From Aegilops tauschii subsp. strangulata (taxonomy: Eukaryota > Streptophyta > Magnoliopsida > Poales > Poaceae), in NCBI RefSeq assembly GCF_002575655.3, contig NC_053035.3, positions 92,157,322 through 92,221,321 of the forward strand: a stretch of 64,000 bases of DNA, written 5' to 3'. The notes beneath the pieces are model-generated. The model did no database searches. It saw only the letters and a program-made list of their open reading frames with translations, and was not told where the DNA came from. Of this stretch, positions 47,934-59,401 are shown in pieces. The position numbers were made by a program, and so were the translations under genes. The number at the start of each line of letters is the position of its first letter. The first letter of the stretch is position 1.

Positions 47934-49154
47934 CGCAACGCCCGGCCCGAACGGGCGCTCGCCCAGGTGCAAGCGGACCCGGGAGGGCACCGGAACAGGG
48001 GAGGCCAGTGGCCACGGCGTGGCCATGGTCGGAGCGGGGCGAGGCCACGGTGGTGCGCGGCCAGCCGCCGGAGGTGGCGCAGAGGGGCGAGGCCACCGTG
48101 GCGACGGGGCGCTGCAGCCCGACTGGTCCCTGGCGTCAGCGGGGGCGGAGGAAGGCGTCGGCCAGGGCAAGGGACAGAGGAGGCGCGGACGTGGGCGCGC
48201 GGGAGGAGCGGAGCAGCAGCGGCGGGACAGGGGCGGCCGGGGTGAGGCCACGACGGGCGCAGGCCTCGGCGGCCAGAGTGAAGGAGGGGGCCGCGGGGGC
48301 GCGGGCCGGCTGCCAGGTGCGGGTGTGCACGACGGGGCAGAACGGGGTGAGGCCGGGCGGAGCTGCGGGAGGAGGTGCGGTGGCGGGGCGGCCAAACGCA
48401 CGAGCAGGGGCGGAGAGGAGCGCCGGCGGCGGGGCGAGGCCGGCGCGCGGCTGATGCGGACGGGCAATAGCGGCGGTGAGCGGGGGAAGCGGAGGAAGGC
48501 GGAGCCTCACCGCGGGGCGTAGGGTACGGGGCAGCGGTGCTCGGGGTGGGGGACGGGGACGAGGCGACGCAGGGGAGGAGGCGAGGCGACTCCGGGCGAC
48601 GACGATCCGGGCGGCGACGGAGAGGTCCAGGGGCGGCGGGGTCGAACGTGACGGGCGATGGCCTCCTCCTCGATCCCGTCCAATCGGGGGAGAGGGGAGG
48701 GGATATTTCGTGGGGGGGGAAGTGTCGGTGGGTACTGGGAGGAGTGGGGGAGGAGTGGATAAGGGAGTGGGGGCGGGGTGGGCCGGCCGGCTGGGCCCTC
48801 GGGGTTGGCCCAGTTGGGCCAGGGTCCAGTGGGGGGGGTTTCTCCTTTCTTTTTTTTCTGTTTGTTTTGTCTTTTGTATTTTCTTTTCTTTTATTTATTT
48901 TCTTTTCTATTTTATTTCAATTTAAATTATTTAGGCATTTTATAAAAATGTGTTTACTACACCATAATTAACTATGCCTTATTTGGCATCTCCCGAACAT
49001 TTTTGTTTTAAATTTTGAAAAACTTTTATTGTCGACATTAATTTAAATTTGAACTTTGAAACAGTTGGACCTAACGGTAGATTAGCAACAGTAACCGTGG
49101 TGACGTGGCACCATTAGCGTGGGATTACTGTAGCTTGATTACCCGGGCGTTACA
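47934..49154 (-). repeat. G1 5' LTR, segment right of Copia-B
   Basis: It continues the LTR from 39285 and is co-linear with 15594-16818 of the 3' LTR. It holds the GC-rich leader (to about 48840) and the AT-rich 5' part, and ends GGGCGTTACA. Target duplication ACTTG follows at 49155-49159. Confidence 0.92.
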
Positions 49155-49819
49155 ACTTGCCCGAGATTCGATCGTCGGTATCTCAATACCTAGTTCAATC
49201 TCGTTACCGGCAAGTCTCTTTACTCGTTCCGTAATGCATCATCCCGTAACTAACTCATTAGTCACATTGCTTGCAAGGCTTATAGTGATGTGCATTACCG
49301 AGAGGGCCCAGAGATACCTCTCCGACAATCGGAGTGACAAATCCTAATCTCGATCTATGCCAACTCAACAAACACCATCGGAGACACCTGTAGAGCATCT
49401 TTATAATCACCCAGTTACGTTGTGACGTTTGATAGCACACTAAGTGTTCCTCCGGTATCCGGGAGTTGCATAATATCATAGTCATAGGAACATGTATAAG
49501 TTATGAAGAAAGCAATAGCAACAAACTAAACGATCATCGTGTTAAGCTAACAGATGGGTCAAGTCAATCACATCATTCTCTAATGATGTGATCCCGTTCA
49601 TCAAATGACAACTCTTGTCCATGGCTAGGAAACTTAACCATCTTTGATCAACGAGCTAGTCAAGTAGAGGCATACTGGTGACACTCGGTTTGTCTATGTA
49701 TTCACACGTGTACTAAGTTTTTGGTTAATACAATTCTAGCATGAATAATAAACATTTATCATGATATAAGGAAACATAAATAACAACTTTATTATTGCCT
49801 CTAGGGCATATTTCCTTCA
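49155..49819 (-). repeat. Copia-A 3' LTR, right fragment
   Basis: It begins with the duplicated ACTTG, continues CCCGAGATTCGATCGTCGGT, homologous to the matching place in the Copia-B LTR, and ends GGGCATATTTCCTTCA. The polypurine tract follows at 49820. Confidence 0.9.
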
Positions 49820-49852
49820 GTCTCCCACTTGCACTAGAGTCAATAGTCTAGA

Positions 49853-52800
49853 TTACACTGTAATGATTCTAACACCCATGGAGTCTTGGTGCTGATCATG
49901 TTTTGCTCGTGAGAGAGGCTTAGTCAACGGGTCTGCAACATTCAGATTCGTATGTATTTTGCAAATCTCTATGTCTCCTTCCTTGACTTGATCACGGATG
50001 GAATTGAAGCGTCTCTTGATGTGCTTGGTTCTCTTGTGAAATCTGGATTCCTTTGCCAAGGCAATTGCACCAGTATTGCCACAAAAGATTTTCATTGGAC
50101 CCGATGCACTAGGTATGACACCTAGATCGGATATGAACTCCTTCATCGAGACTCCTTCATTTGCTGCTTCCGAAGCAGCTATGTACTCCGCTTCACACGT
50201 AGATCCCGCCACGACGCTCTGCCTGGAACTGCACCAACTGACAGCTCCACCATTTAGTAAAAATACGTATCCGGTTTGTGACTTAGAGTCATCCGGATCA
50301 GTGTCAAAGCTTGCATCGACGTAACCGTTTATGACGAGCTCTTTGTCACCTCCATAAACGAGAAACATATCCTTAGTCCTTTTCAGGTATTTCAGGATGT
50401 TCTTGACCGCTGTCCAGTGATCCACTCCTAGATTACTTTGGTACCTCCCTGCTAAACTAATAGCAAGGCACACATCAGGTCTGGTACACACCATTGCATA
50501 CATGATAGAACCTATGGCTGAAGCATAGGGAATGACTTTCATTTTCTCTCTATGTTCTGCAGTGGTCGGGCATTGAGTCTGACTCAACTTCACACCTTGT
50601 AACACAGGCAAGAACCCTTTCTTTGCTTGATCCATTTTGAACTTCTTCAAAACTTTGTCAAGGTATGTGCTTTGTGAAAGTCCAATTTAAGCGTCTTGAT
50701 CTATCTCTATAGATCTTGATGCCCAATATATAAGCAGCTTCACCGAGGTCTTTCATTGAAAAATTCTTATTCAAGTATCCTTTTATGCTATTCAGAAATT
50801 CAGTATCATTTTCGATCAACAATATGTCATCCACATATAACATCAGAAATGCTACAGAGCTCCCACTCACTTTCTTGTAAATACAGCCTTCTCCAAAAGT
50901 CTGTATAAAACCATATGCTTTGATCACACTATCAAAGCGTATATTCCAACTCCGAGATGCTTGCACCAGCCCATAAATGGATCGCTGGAGCTTGCACACT
51001 TTGTTAGCACCTTTTGGATCGACAAAACCTTCTGGTTGCGTCATATACAACTCTTCTTTAAGATATCCATTAAGGAATGCAGTTTTGACATCCATTTGCC
51101 AAATTTCATAATCATAAAACGCGGTAATTGCTAACATGATTCGGACGGACTTAAGCATCGCTACGGGTGAGAAAGTCTCATCGTAGTCAACTCCTTGAAC
51201 TTGTCGTAAACCTTTCGCAAAAAGTAGAGCTTTGTAGACGGTAACATTACCGTCATAGTCAGTCTTCTTCTTGAAGATCCATTTATTCCCTATGGCTTGC
51301 CGATCATCGGGCAAGTCAACCAAAGTCCACACTTTGTTCTCATACATGGATCCCATCTCAGATTTCATGGCCTCAAGCCATTTTGCGGAATTTGGGCTCA
51401 TCATCGCTTCCTCATAGTTCGTAGGTTCGTCATGGTCAAGTAACATGACCTCAAGAACAGGATTACCGTACCACTCTGGTGTGGATCTTACTCTGGTTGA
51501 CCTACGAGGTTCGGTAGTAACTTGATCAGAAGTTTCATGGTCATCATCATTAGCTTCCTCACTAGTTGGTGTAGGAATCACTGGAACTAACTTCTGTGAT
51601 GTACTACTTTCCAACTCGGGAGAAGGTACAATTACCTCATCAAGTTCTAGTTTCCTCCCACTCACTTCTTTTGAGATAAACTTCTTCTCTAGAAAGGATC
51701 CATTCTTAGCAACGAATATCTTGCCTTTGGATCTGTGATAGAAGGTGTACCCAATAGTATCCTTTGGGTATCCTATGAAGACACATTTCTCCGATTTGGG
51801 TTCGAGCTTATCAGGTTGAAGCTTTTTCACATAAGCATCGCAACCCCAAACTTTAAGAGACGAAAACTTGGGTTTCTTGCCAAACCACAATTCATAAGGT
51901 GTCATCACAACGGATTTAGATGGTGCCCTATTTAACGTGAATGCAGCCGTCTCTAAAGCATAACCCCAAAATGATAGCGGTAAATTAGTGAGAGACATCA
52001 TAGATCGCACCATATCTAGTAAAGTATGATTACGACGTTCGGACACACCATTACGCTGTGGTGTTCCAGGTGGCGTGAGTTGCGAAAATATTCCGCATTG
52101 TTTCAAATGAATACCAAACTCGTAACTCAAATATTCTCCTCCACGATCAGATCGTAGAAACTTTATTTTCTTGTTACGATGATTTTCCACTTCACTCTGA
52201 AATTCTTTGAACTTTTCAAATGTTTCAGACTTATGTTTCATCAAGTAGATATACCCATATATGCTCAAATCATCTGTGAAGGTCAGAAAATAATGATACC
52301 CGCCGCGAGCGTCAACACTCATCGGACCGCATACATCAGTATGTATTATTTCCAACAAGTCTGTTGCTCGATCCATTGTTCCGGAGAACGGAGTTTTAGT
52401 CATCTTTCCCATGAGGCATGGTTCGCAAGCATCAAGTGATTCATAATCAAGTGATTCCAAAAGCCCATCAGTATGGAGTTTCTTCATGCGCTTTACACCA
52501 ATATGACCTAAACAGCAGTGCCACAAATAAGTTGCACTATCATTATTAAACTTATATCTTTTCGCTTCAATACTATGAACATGTGTATCACTACTATCAA
52601 GATTTAGTAAAAATAGCCACTCATCAAGGGTGCATGACCATAAAAAATATTACTCATAGAAATAGAACAACCATTATTCTCTGATTTAAATGAATAACCG
52701 TCTCGCATCAAACAAGATCCAGATATAATGTTCATGCTCCACGCTGGCACCAAATAACAATTATTTAGGTCTAAAACTAATCCTGAAGGTAGATGTAGAG

Positions 52801-53883
52801 GTAGCGTGCCGACGGCGATCATATCGACTTTGGAACCATTTCACACGCGCATCGTCACCTCGTCCTTAGCCAATCTTCGCTTAATCCATAGCCCCTGTTT
52901 CGAGTTGCAAATATTAGCAACAGAACCAGTATCAAATACCCAGGCGCTACTGCGAGCATTAGTTAAGTACACATCAATAATATGTATATCAAATATACCT
53001 TTCACTTTGCCATTCTTCTTCTCCGCCAAATACTTGGGGCAGTTCCGCTTCCAGTGACCAGTCCCCTTGCAGTAGAAGCACTCAGTCTCAGGCTTAGGTC
53101 CAGACTTGGGTTTCTTCACTTGAGCAACAACTTGCTTGCTGTTCTTCCTGAAGTTCCCCTTCTTCCCTTTACCCTTTTTCTTGAAGCTGGTGGTCTTGTT
53201 GACCATCAACACTTGATGCTCCTTCTTGATTTCTACCTCCGCAACCTTTAGCATTGCGAAGGGCGATGCTCCTTCTTGATTTCTACCTCCGCAGCCTTTA
53301 GCATTGCGAAGGGCTCGGGAATTGTCTTACCCATCCCTTGCATATTATAGTTCATCACGAAGCTTTTGTAGCTTGGTGGCAGTGATTGAAGAACTCTGTC
53401 AATGACACTATCATCAGGAAGATTAACTCTCAGTTGAGTCAAGTGGTTGTGGTACCCAGACATTCTGAGTATATGTTCACTGACAGAACTATTCTCCTCC
53501 ATTTTGCAGCTATAGAACTTATTGGAGACTTCATATCTCTTAATCCGGGCATTTGCTTGAAATATTAACTTCAACTCCTGGAACATCTCATATGCTCCAT
53601 GACGTTCAAAACGTCGTTGAAGTCCCGGTTCTAAGCCGTAAAGCATGGCACACTGAACTATCGAGTAGTCATCAGCTTTGCTCTGCCAGACGTTCATAAC
53701 ATCTGGCGTTGCTCCTACAGCGGGTTTGGCACCTAGCGGTGCTTCCAGGACGTAATTCTTCTGTGCAGCAATGAGGATAATCCTCAAGTGACGGACCCAG
53801 TCCGTGTAATGGCTACCATCATCTTTCAACTTAGCTTTCTCTAGGAACGCATTAAAATTCAACGGAACAACAACACGGGCCAT
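49853..53883 (-). pseudogene. Copia-A gag-pol, multiply broken
   Basis: On the minus strand gag starts at ATG 53883 (VVVPLNFNAFLEKAKLKDDG). Zinc knuckle CFYCKGTGHWKRNC lies near 53070, protease WVFDTGSVANICNS near 52940, and integrase HCCLGHIGVKRM...CEPCLMGK, HTDVCGPM and RSDRGGEY in 52520-52100. RT YVDDILLIENDTEF lies near 50830. RNase H follows (GYVDASFDTDPDDSKSQTGY, SVVAGSTCEAEYIAASEAAN), ending at 49853. Lesions: a 50-bp duplication in gag (53215-53314), an in-frame TGA near 52840, a frame change near 52620, and a frame change near 50690. The RT palm also has substitutions (KALLFAKG for the usual KARLVAKG). Confidence 0.92.
53215..53314 (-). repeat. 50-bp tandem duplication inside Copia-A gag
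   Basis: GATGCTCCTTCTTGATTTCT and the next 30 bases occur at 53215-53264 and 53265-53314 with one mismatch. Copia-C has one copy. Fifty bases is not a multiple of three, so this breaks the frame. Confidence 0.92.
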
Positions 53884-54999
53884 TTATCTACAACAACATA
53901 GACATGCAAAATACTATCAGGTACTAAGTTCATGATAAATTAAAGTTCAATTAATCATATTACTTAAGAACTCCCACTTAGATAGACATCCCTCTAATCA
54001 TCTTAGTGATCACGTGATCCATATCAACTAAACCATGTCCGATCATCACGTGAGATGGAGTAGTTTTCAATGGTGAACATCACCATGTTGATCATATCTA
54101 CTATATGATTCACGCTCGACCTTTCGGTCTCAGTGTTCCGAGGCCATATCTGCATATGCTAGGCTCGTCAAGTTTAACCCGAGTGTTCTGCATGTGCAAA
54201 ACTGGCTTGCACCCGTTGTATGTGAACGTAGAGCTTATCACACCCGATCATCACGTGGTGTCTCGACACGACAAACTGTAGCAACGGTGCATACTCAGGG
54301 AGAACACTTATACCTTGAAATTTAGTGAGAGATCATCTTATAATGCTACCGCCGATCTAAGCAAAATAAGATGCATAAAGGATAAACATCACATGCAATC
54401 AATATAAGTGATATGATATGGCCATCATCATCTTGTGCCTTTGATCTCCATCTCCAAAGCACTGTCATGATCACCATCGTCACCGGCTTGACACCTTGAT
54501 CTCCATCAAAGCATCGTTGTCGTCTCGCCAACTATCACTTCTACGACTATCGCTACCTTAGTGATAAAGTAAAGCAATTACATGTCGATTGCATTTCATA
54601 CAATAAAGCGACAACCATATGGCTCCTGCCAGTTGCCGATAAGTATGTTACAAAACATGATCATCTCATACAACAATTTATATAATCACGTCTTGACCAT
54701 ATCACATCACAACATGCCCTGCAAAAACAAGTTAGACGTCCTCTACTTTGTTGTTGCAAGTTTTACGTGGCTGCTACGGGCTTAGCAAGAACCGTTCTTA
54801 CCTACGCATCAAAACCGCAACGATTTTTCGTCAAGTTTGCTGTTTTAACCTTCAACAAGGACCGGGCGTAGTCACACTCGATTCAACTAAAGTTGGAGAA
54901 ACAGACACCCACTAGCCCCACCTGTGTGCGAAGCACGTCGGTAGAACTAGTCTCGCGTAAGCGTGCGCGTAATGTCGGTCTGAGCCGCTTCATCCAACA
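53884..54999 (-). other. Copia-A untranslated leader, truncated
   Basis: It matches the Copia-C leader (59402-60672) in reverse, including the paired CCGATCATCACGTG motif at 54039-54052 and 54244-54257. It stops near CTTCATCCAACA (54999), before the part that should lead to the PBS and 5' LTR. Confidence 0.75.
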
Positions 55000-55612
55000 T
55001 GTAGGATCGAAAGTATGTCTAGAGGGGGGTGATTAGACTACTTGACCAATTAAAAATCTAGCCTTTTCCCAATTTTAGTTCTTGGCAGATTTTAGCAACT
55101 TAGCACAAGTCAAGCAATCAACCTACACATGCAATTCTAAGAGTGTAGCGGCGGAAAGTAAAACAATTGCATATGAAGGTAAAGGGAGGAGTTTGAGGGA
55201 GCAAACACAATGTTGACACGGAGATTTTTTTATCCGTGGTTCCGATAGGTGGTACTATCGTACATCCACGTTGATGGAGACTTCAACCCACGAAGGGTAA
55301 CGGTTGCGCGAGTCCACGGAGGGCTCGACCCACGAAGGGTCCATGAAGAAGCAACCTTGTCTATCCCACCATGGCCGTCGCCCACGAAGGACTTGCCTCA
55401 CTCGGGTAGATCTTCACGAAGTAGGCGATCTCCTTGCCCTTACAAACTCCTTGGTTCAACTCCACAATCTTGACGGAGGCTCCCAAGTGACACCTAGCCA
55501 ATCTAGGAGACACCACTCTCCAAGAGGTAACAAATGGTGTGTTGATGATGAACTCCTTGCTCTTGTGCTTCAAATGTAGTCTCCCCAACACTCAACTCTC
55601 TCTCATAGGATT
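55000..55612. repeat. Unassigned LTR-like repeat fragment
   Basis: It begins TGTAGGATCGAAAGTATGTC directly at the Copia-A break and contains CTAGAGGGGGGTGATTAGAC, a sequence style common in Triticeae repeats. It also repeats short CCCACGAAGG phrases (near 55290-55390). It has no coding similarity I can name and is cut at 55613 by the CACTA end. It may be the 5' part of an LTR because it starts TG. Confidence 0.4.
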
Positions 55613-56427
55613 CACTACAAAAAAAGACACATCCGTGACATTTTGGGCCGAACGAAAAAAAATTTGTCATACATATGACACTTCTATGATGATAATTGTG
55701 ACAAAACCTGGTATCATCATAGATGTGGTGGGCTCCTACTTCTATGACAAAAAATCATGACAGAAAATGAGCTTTTCGTCCTGGGCGGGCCAGAGACGCA
55801 GCTGCATGACATTCTTTGGGCCGTCCATGACGGAAAAAACCGTGGTAGAAGCGAGGGGGAGGAAAATTCCGGGGAGTTCCCGGTTACGATGGGAGGTCGG
55901 GGGCCGAGCGATGCGCGTTTCTCTCGTACACGTACGCGCGTGTGTGCGAGGCGTTGGCTCTAACTGAACCCGAGCGAGGCGTTGGGCTCTAACTGAACCC
56001 GAGCGATTGCACTGCAGGCTATGCGTTACTGAACCCGAGCGATCGATCGATGGCTGTAACTGAACCCGATCGAGCGATTCCTTCGCTACTGCTGCTAACT
56101 GAAGCCGATCGATTGGATGAACAGTGAGCGTTGCCGGGGGGGTTGGATGAACAGTGAGCGGTGGCGTTGCCTCTGGATGAACAGGACCCCGTGGTGTGGA
56201 GGGCTGGATGAACAGTAGACGGTGGAGGGGTGCCCGAGGAGGGGTGGTTGAACAGGACCCCGTGGTGTGGAGGGCTGGATGAATAGTAGACGGTGGAGGG
56301 GTGCCCGTGGAGGGGTGGTTGAACAGTAGCCGGTGGAGTAGCGCGCGGTGGAGGCTGGATGAACAGGAGCCCGTGGAGGCTGGAGGAGGTCGACGGTGGA
56401 GATGAACAGTATCCCATGGAGTCCCGT

Positions 56428-56795
56428 TTTGCGGTACGCCACACCCCTCCCGATGAACAGGACCCCCGTTTCGACCATAGGAGGTCCGTTTCATCCATTT
56501 TGCGGTACGCCACACCCCTCCCGATCAACAGGACCCCCGTTTCGACCGTAGGAGGTCCGTTTCGTCCATTTTGCGGTACGCCACACCCCTCCCGATCAAC
56601 AGGACCCCCGTTTCGACCGTAGGAGGTCCGTTTCCTCCGTTTTGCGGTACGCCACACCCCTCCCGATCAACAGGACCCCCATTTCGACCGTAGGAGGTCC
56701 GTTTCCTCCGTTTTGCGGTACGCCACACCCCTCCCGATCAACAGGACCCCGTTCCGAACGTAGGAGGTCCGTTTCCTCCGTTTTGCGGTACGCCA
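56428..56795 (+). repeat. Tandem array, 71-bp unit, 5.2 copies
   Basis: Units start TTTGCGGTACGCCACACCCC at 56428, 56499, 56570, 56641 and 56712 (the last 70 bp), with a partial unit from 56782. They differ by a few substitutions. Minus-strand ORFs through the array (reading WRTAKRRKRTSYGRNG) are produced by the repeat and are not taken as genes. Confidence 0.95.
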
Positions 56796-56888
56796 GGCCT
56801 CGTTTCCATCGCCTGTTCCGTCCAAGCCCTCCTGATGAACACGACCACACATTCTGTTCTGACCCAGCCGGTTGGCTCCCACGCGTTT

Positions 56889-57003
56889 CGTTGCCTCCCG
56901 ATGAACACGACACATTCCGTTGCCTCCCCATGAACACGACGCATTCCGTTGCCTCCCCATGAACACGACGCATTCCGTTGCCTCCCCATGAACACGACGA
57001 CGA
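56889..57003 (+). repeat. Tandem array, 29-bp unit, 4 copies
   Basis: Units CGTTGCCTCCCCATGAACAC plus GACGCATTC start at 56889, 56918, 56947 and 56976. GATGAACA/CATGAACA phrases are shared with the neighbouring arrays. Confidence 0.92.
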
Positions 57004-57295
57004 CGCTTTCTCCGTTCCGACCCAGCCATGTACACGAGCCCTGGCCGTACGTATGCGCGAGTAGGCGTTCGAGACCCCACCCGTATGTACACATACGTGG
57101 CCATATTTTCTTTCTTGCACCCTGGCCGCTGTACGTACGTGTACATGCTACGTGCGCACCTCTACTACGACACGTATGCGCCTCTACTACGACACGTGCG
57201 CGCCTCTACATCCACCAGTATATATGTACGTACACGTTCGCGACCAGAATGACAACGCTACATACGCTTCGACCAGGTGGGTCCCGACTATCAGG

Positions 57296-57500
57296 CACTT
57301 CCTTGCGTGCGAAGATGTAGCTGGTGGGTCCCAGCAGTCAGGGGGGCGAATCGTTTTTTTTGCCCGGACACACTTCCTTGCGTGCGAAGATGTAGCTGGT
57401 GGGTCCCAGCAGTCAGGGGGCGAATCATTTTTTTTGCCCGGACGCACTTCCTTGCATGCGAAGATGTAGCTGGTGGGTCCCAGCAGTCAGGGGGAAACGT
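57296..57500 (+). repeat. Tandem array, 74-75-bp unit, 2.7 copies
   Basis: Units CACTTCCTTGCGTGCGAAGA start at 57296, 57371 and 57445. Each contains GGTGGGTCCCAGCAGTCAGG and a T-run before TTGCCCGGAC. The third unit is cut short. Confidence 0.92.
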
Positions 57501-57692
57501 TTTTTCACGAAATACGGTGGCCCGTCCGGTGGGTCCCCGCTGTCAGGTGGAGGAATCATTATTTTGCGCGTAATAAGGAGGCACTTCCTTGCTGCGGCCG
57601 TGGACCCAGCTATCAGCCTCTCCACGTACAGTCCACGTCCAATGGAAGTCTTTCCTTGACCACATTGACCACGCCGTGCCGAGAGCACCACG

Positions 57693-59401
57693 TGTTGGAA
57701 ATATGCCCTAGAGGCAATAATAAAATGGTTATTATTATATTTCCTTGCTCATGATAATTGTCTATTGTTCATGCTATAATTGTGTTATCCGGAAATCGTA
57801 ATACATGTGTGAACACATAGACCATAACATGTACCTAGTGAGCCTCTAGTTGACTAGCTCGTTGATCAATAGATGGTTACGGTTTCCTGACCATGGACAT
57901 TGGATGTCATTGATAACGGGATCACATCATTAGGAGAATGATGTGATGGACAAGACCCAATCCTAAGCATAGCACTAGATCGTGTAGTTCGTTTGCTGAA
58001 GCTTTTCTAATGTCAAGTATCATTTCCTTAGACCATGAGATCGTGTAACTCCCGGATACCGTAGGAATGCTTTGGGTGTACCAAACGTCACAACGTAACT
58101 GGGTGGCTATAAAGGTGCACTACAGGTATCTCCGAAAGTGTCTGTTGGGTTGGCTCGGATCGAGACTGGGATTTGTCACTCCGTATGATGGAGAGGTATC
58201 TCTGGGCCCACTCGGTATTGCATCATCATAATGAGCTCAATGTGACTAAGTAGTTGGTCACGGGATCATGCATTACGGAACGAGTAAAGTGACTTGCCGG
58301 TAACGAGATTGAACGAGGTATTGGGATACCGATGATCGAATCTCGGGCAAGTAACGTACCGATTGACAAAGGGAATTGTATACGGGATTACTTGAATCCT
58401 CAACATCGTGGTTCATCCGATGAGATCATCGAGGAGCATGTGGGAGCCAACATGGGTATCCAGATCCCGCTGTTGGTTATTGACCGGAGAGTCGTCTCGG
58501 TCATGTCTGCGTGTCTCCCGAACCCGTAGGGTCTACACACTTAAGGTTCAGTGACGCTAGGGTTGTATAGAGATATTAGTATGCGGTAACCCAAAAGTTG
58601 TTTGGAGTCCCGGATGAGATCCCGGACATCACGAGGAGTTCCAGAATGGTCTGGAGGTAAAGATTTGTATATAGGAAGTCCAGTTTCGGCCACCGGGAAA
58701 GTTTCGGGGGTCACCGGTATTGTACCGGGACCACCGAAAGGGTCCCGGGGGTCCACGGGTGGGGCCACCTATCCCGGAGGGCTCCGTGGGCTGAAGTGGG
58801 AAGGGAACCAGCCCCTGGTGGGCTGGTGCGCCCCCCATGGGCCTCCCCCTGCGCCTAGGGTTGGAAACCCTGGGGTGGGGGCGCCCCACCTGACTTGGGG
58901 GGCAAGTCCCCCCCTTGGCTGCCGCCCCCCTTGAGATGGGATCTCCAGGGGCCGGCGCCCCCCAGGGCCCCTATATAAAGGAGGGGGGAGGGAGGGCTGT
59001 GCACCCAAGCCCCTGGCGCCTCCCTCTCCCCCCGTAACACCTCTCCCTCTCCCCGAGCTTGGCGAAGCCCTGCCGAGATCCCCGCTGCTTCCACCACCAC
59101 GCCGTCGTGCTGCTGGATCTCCATCAACCTCTCCTTCCCCCTTGCTGGATCAAGAAGGAAGAGACGTCTCTCCCGACCGTACGTGTGTTGAACGCGGAGG
59201 TGCCGTCCATTCGGCGCTAGGATCATCGGTGATTTGGATCACGACGAGTACGACTCCATCAACCCCGTTCTCTTGAACGCTTCCGCTCGCGATCTACAAG
59301 GGTATGTAGATGCACTCCCCTTCCCCTCGTTGCTAGATTACTCCATAGATTGATCTTGGTGATGCGTAGAAAATTTTAAATTTCTGCTACGATCCCCAAC
59401 A
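57693..59401 (+). repeat. Copia-C 5' LTR (1709 bp)
   Basis: TGTTGGAAATATGCCCTAGA to GCTACGATCCCCAACA, the diagnostic BARE/WIS/Angela LTR ends. CCCTATATAAAGGAGGGGGG near 58968-58990 is a good TATA box, with transcription expected about 30 bp later. Confidence 0.95.
58970..58980 (+). promoter_or_regulatory. TATA box of Copia-C LTR
   Basis: CTATATAAAGG in the 5' LTR. The corresponding reversed CTATATATAGG is in Copia-B (near 39734 and 46586) and the reversed GTATATAAAGG in Copia-A (near 12510). It is conserved across the family, so likely the promoter core. Confidence 0.65.

Larger units (their letters stand above)
13153..49154 (-). mobile_element. Gypsy G1: chromodomain (Tekay/Del-like) retrotransposon, split by G2 and Copia-B
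   Basis: On the + strand the order is 3' LTR (13153-16818), pol (16854-20370), [G2 20371-35145], gag (35146-35782), extra ORF (36019-36535), PBS (36856-36867), and 5' LTR (36871-39285, [Copia-B 39286-47928], 47934-49154). Flanking ACTTG copies at 13148-13152 and 49155-49159 prove a single insertion into the Copia-A LTR. Own length without inserts is about 12.6 kb. The C-terminal chromodomain and the IN motif [17 protein letters not shown] place it among plant chromoviruses. Confidence 0.92.
12081..54999 (-). mobile_element. Copia-A: BARE/WIS/Angela-type Copia, truncated, hosting nested G1
   Basis: This is the outermost element of the nest. On the + strand it reads as a reverse-complemented 3' LTR (12081-13152 plus 49160-49819), then the polypurine tract (49820-49835, reversed), pol, gag and 5' leader. 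It breaks at about 54999 without a 5' LTR or PBS. The LTR ends, TGTTGGGGAACACAG at the left and GGGCATATTTCCTTCA at the right, are the family signature. Gypsy G1 sits inside its LTR with TSD ACTTG. Its own TSD cannot be checked because the far end is missing. Confidence 0.88.
55613..57692 (+). mobile_element. CACTA (En/Spm-type) transposon, one end with subterminal repeats; other end not in window
   Basis: The terminus CACTACAAAAAAAGACACAT continues CCGTGACATTTTGGGCCGAA, the standard form of a Triticeae CACTA end, preceded by ATT (possible 3-bp duplication). Next come TATGAC/GTGACA-rich subterminal motifs (to about 55770) and GC-rich tandem arrays (56100-56400, 56428-56795, 56889-57003, 57296-57500). 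No transposase is visible. Copia-C interrupts it at 57693; the rest should lie beyond the window. Confidence 0.8.

Noticed and set aside
55742..57146. Minus-strand ORFs through the CACTA arrays as a repeat protein
   Set aside because: The apparent protein repeat comes from the 71-bp DNA tandem repeat. The frame drifts between units because 71 is not a multiple of three, and there is no start/stop logic.
56428..57500. CRISPR array
   Set aside because: Units are contiguous tandem repeats with no unique spacers, in plant nuclear DNA.
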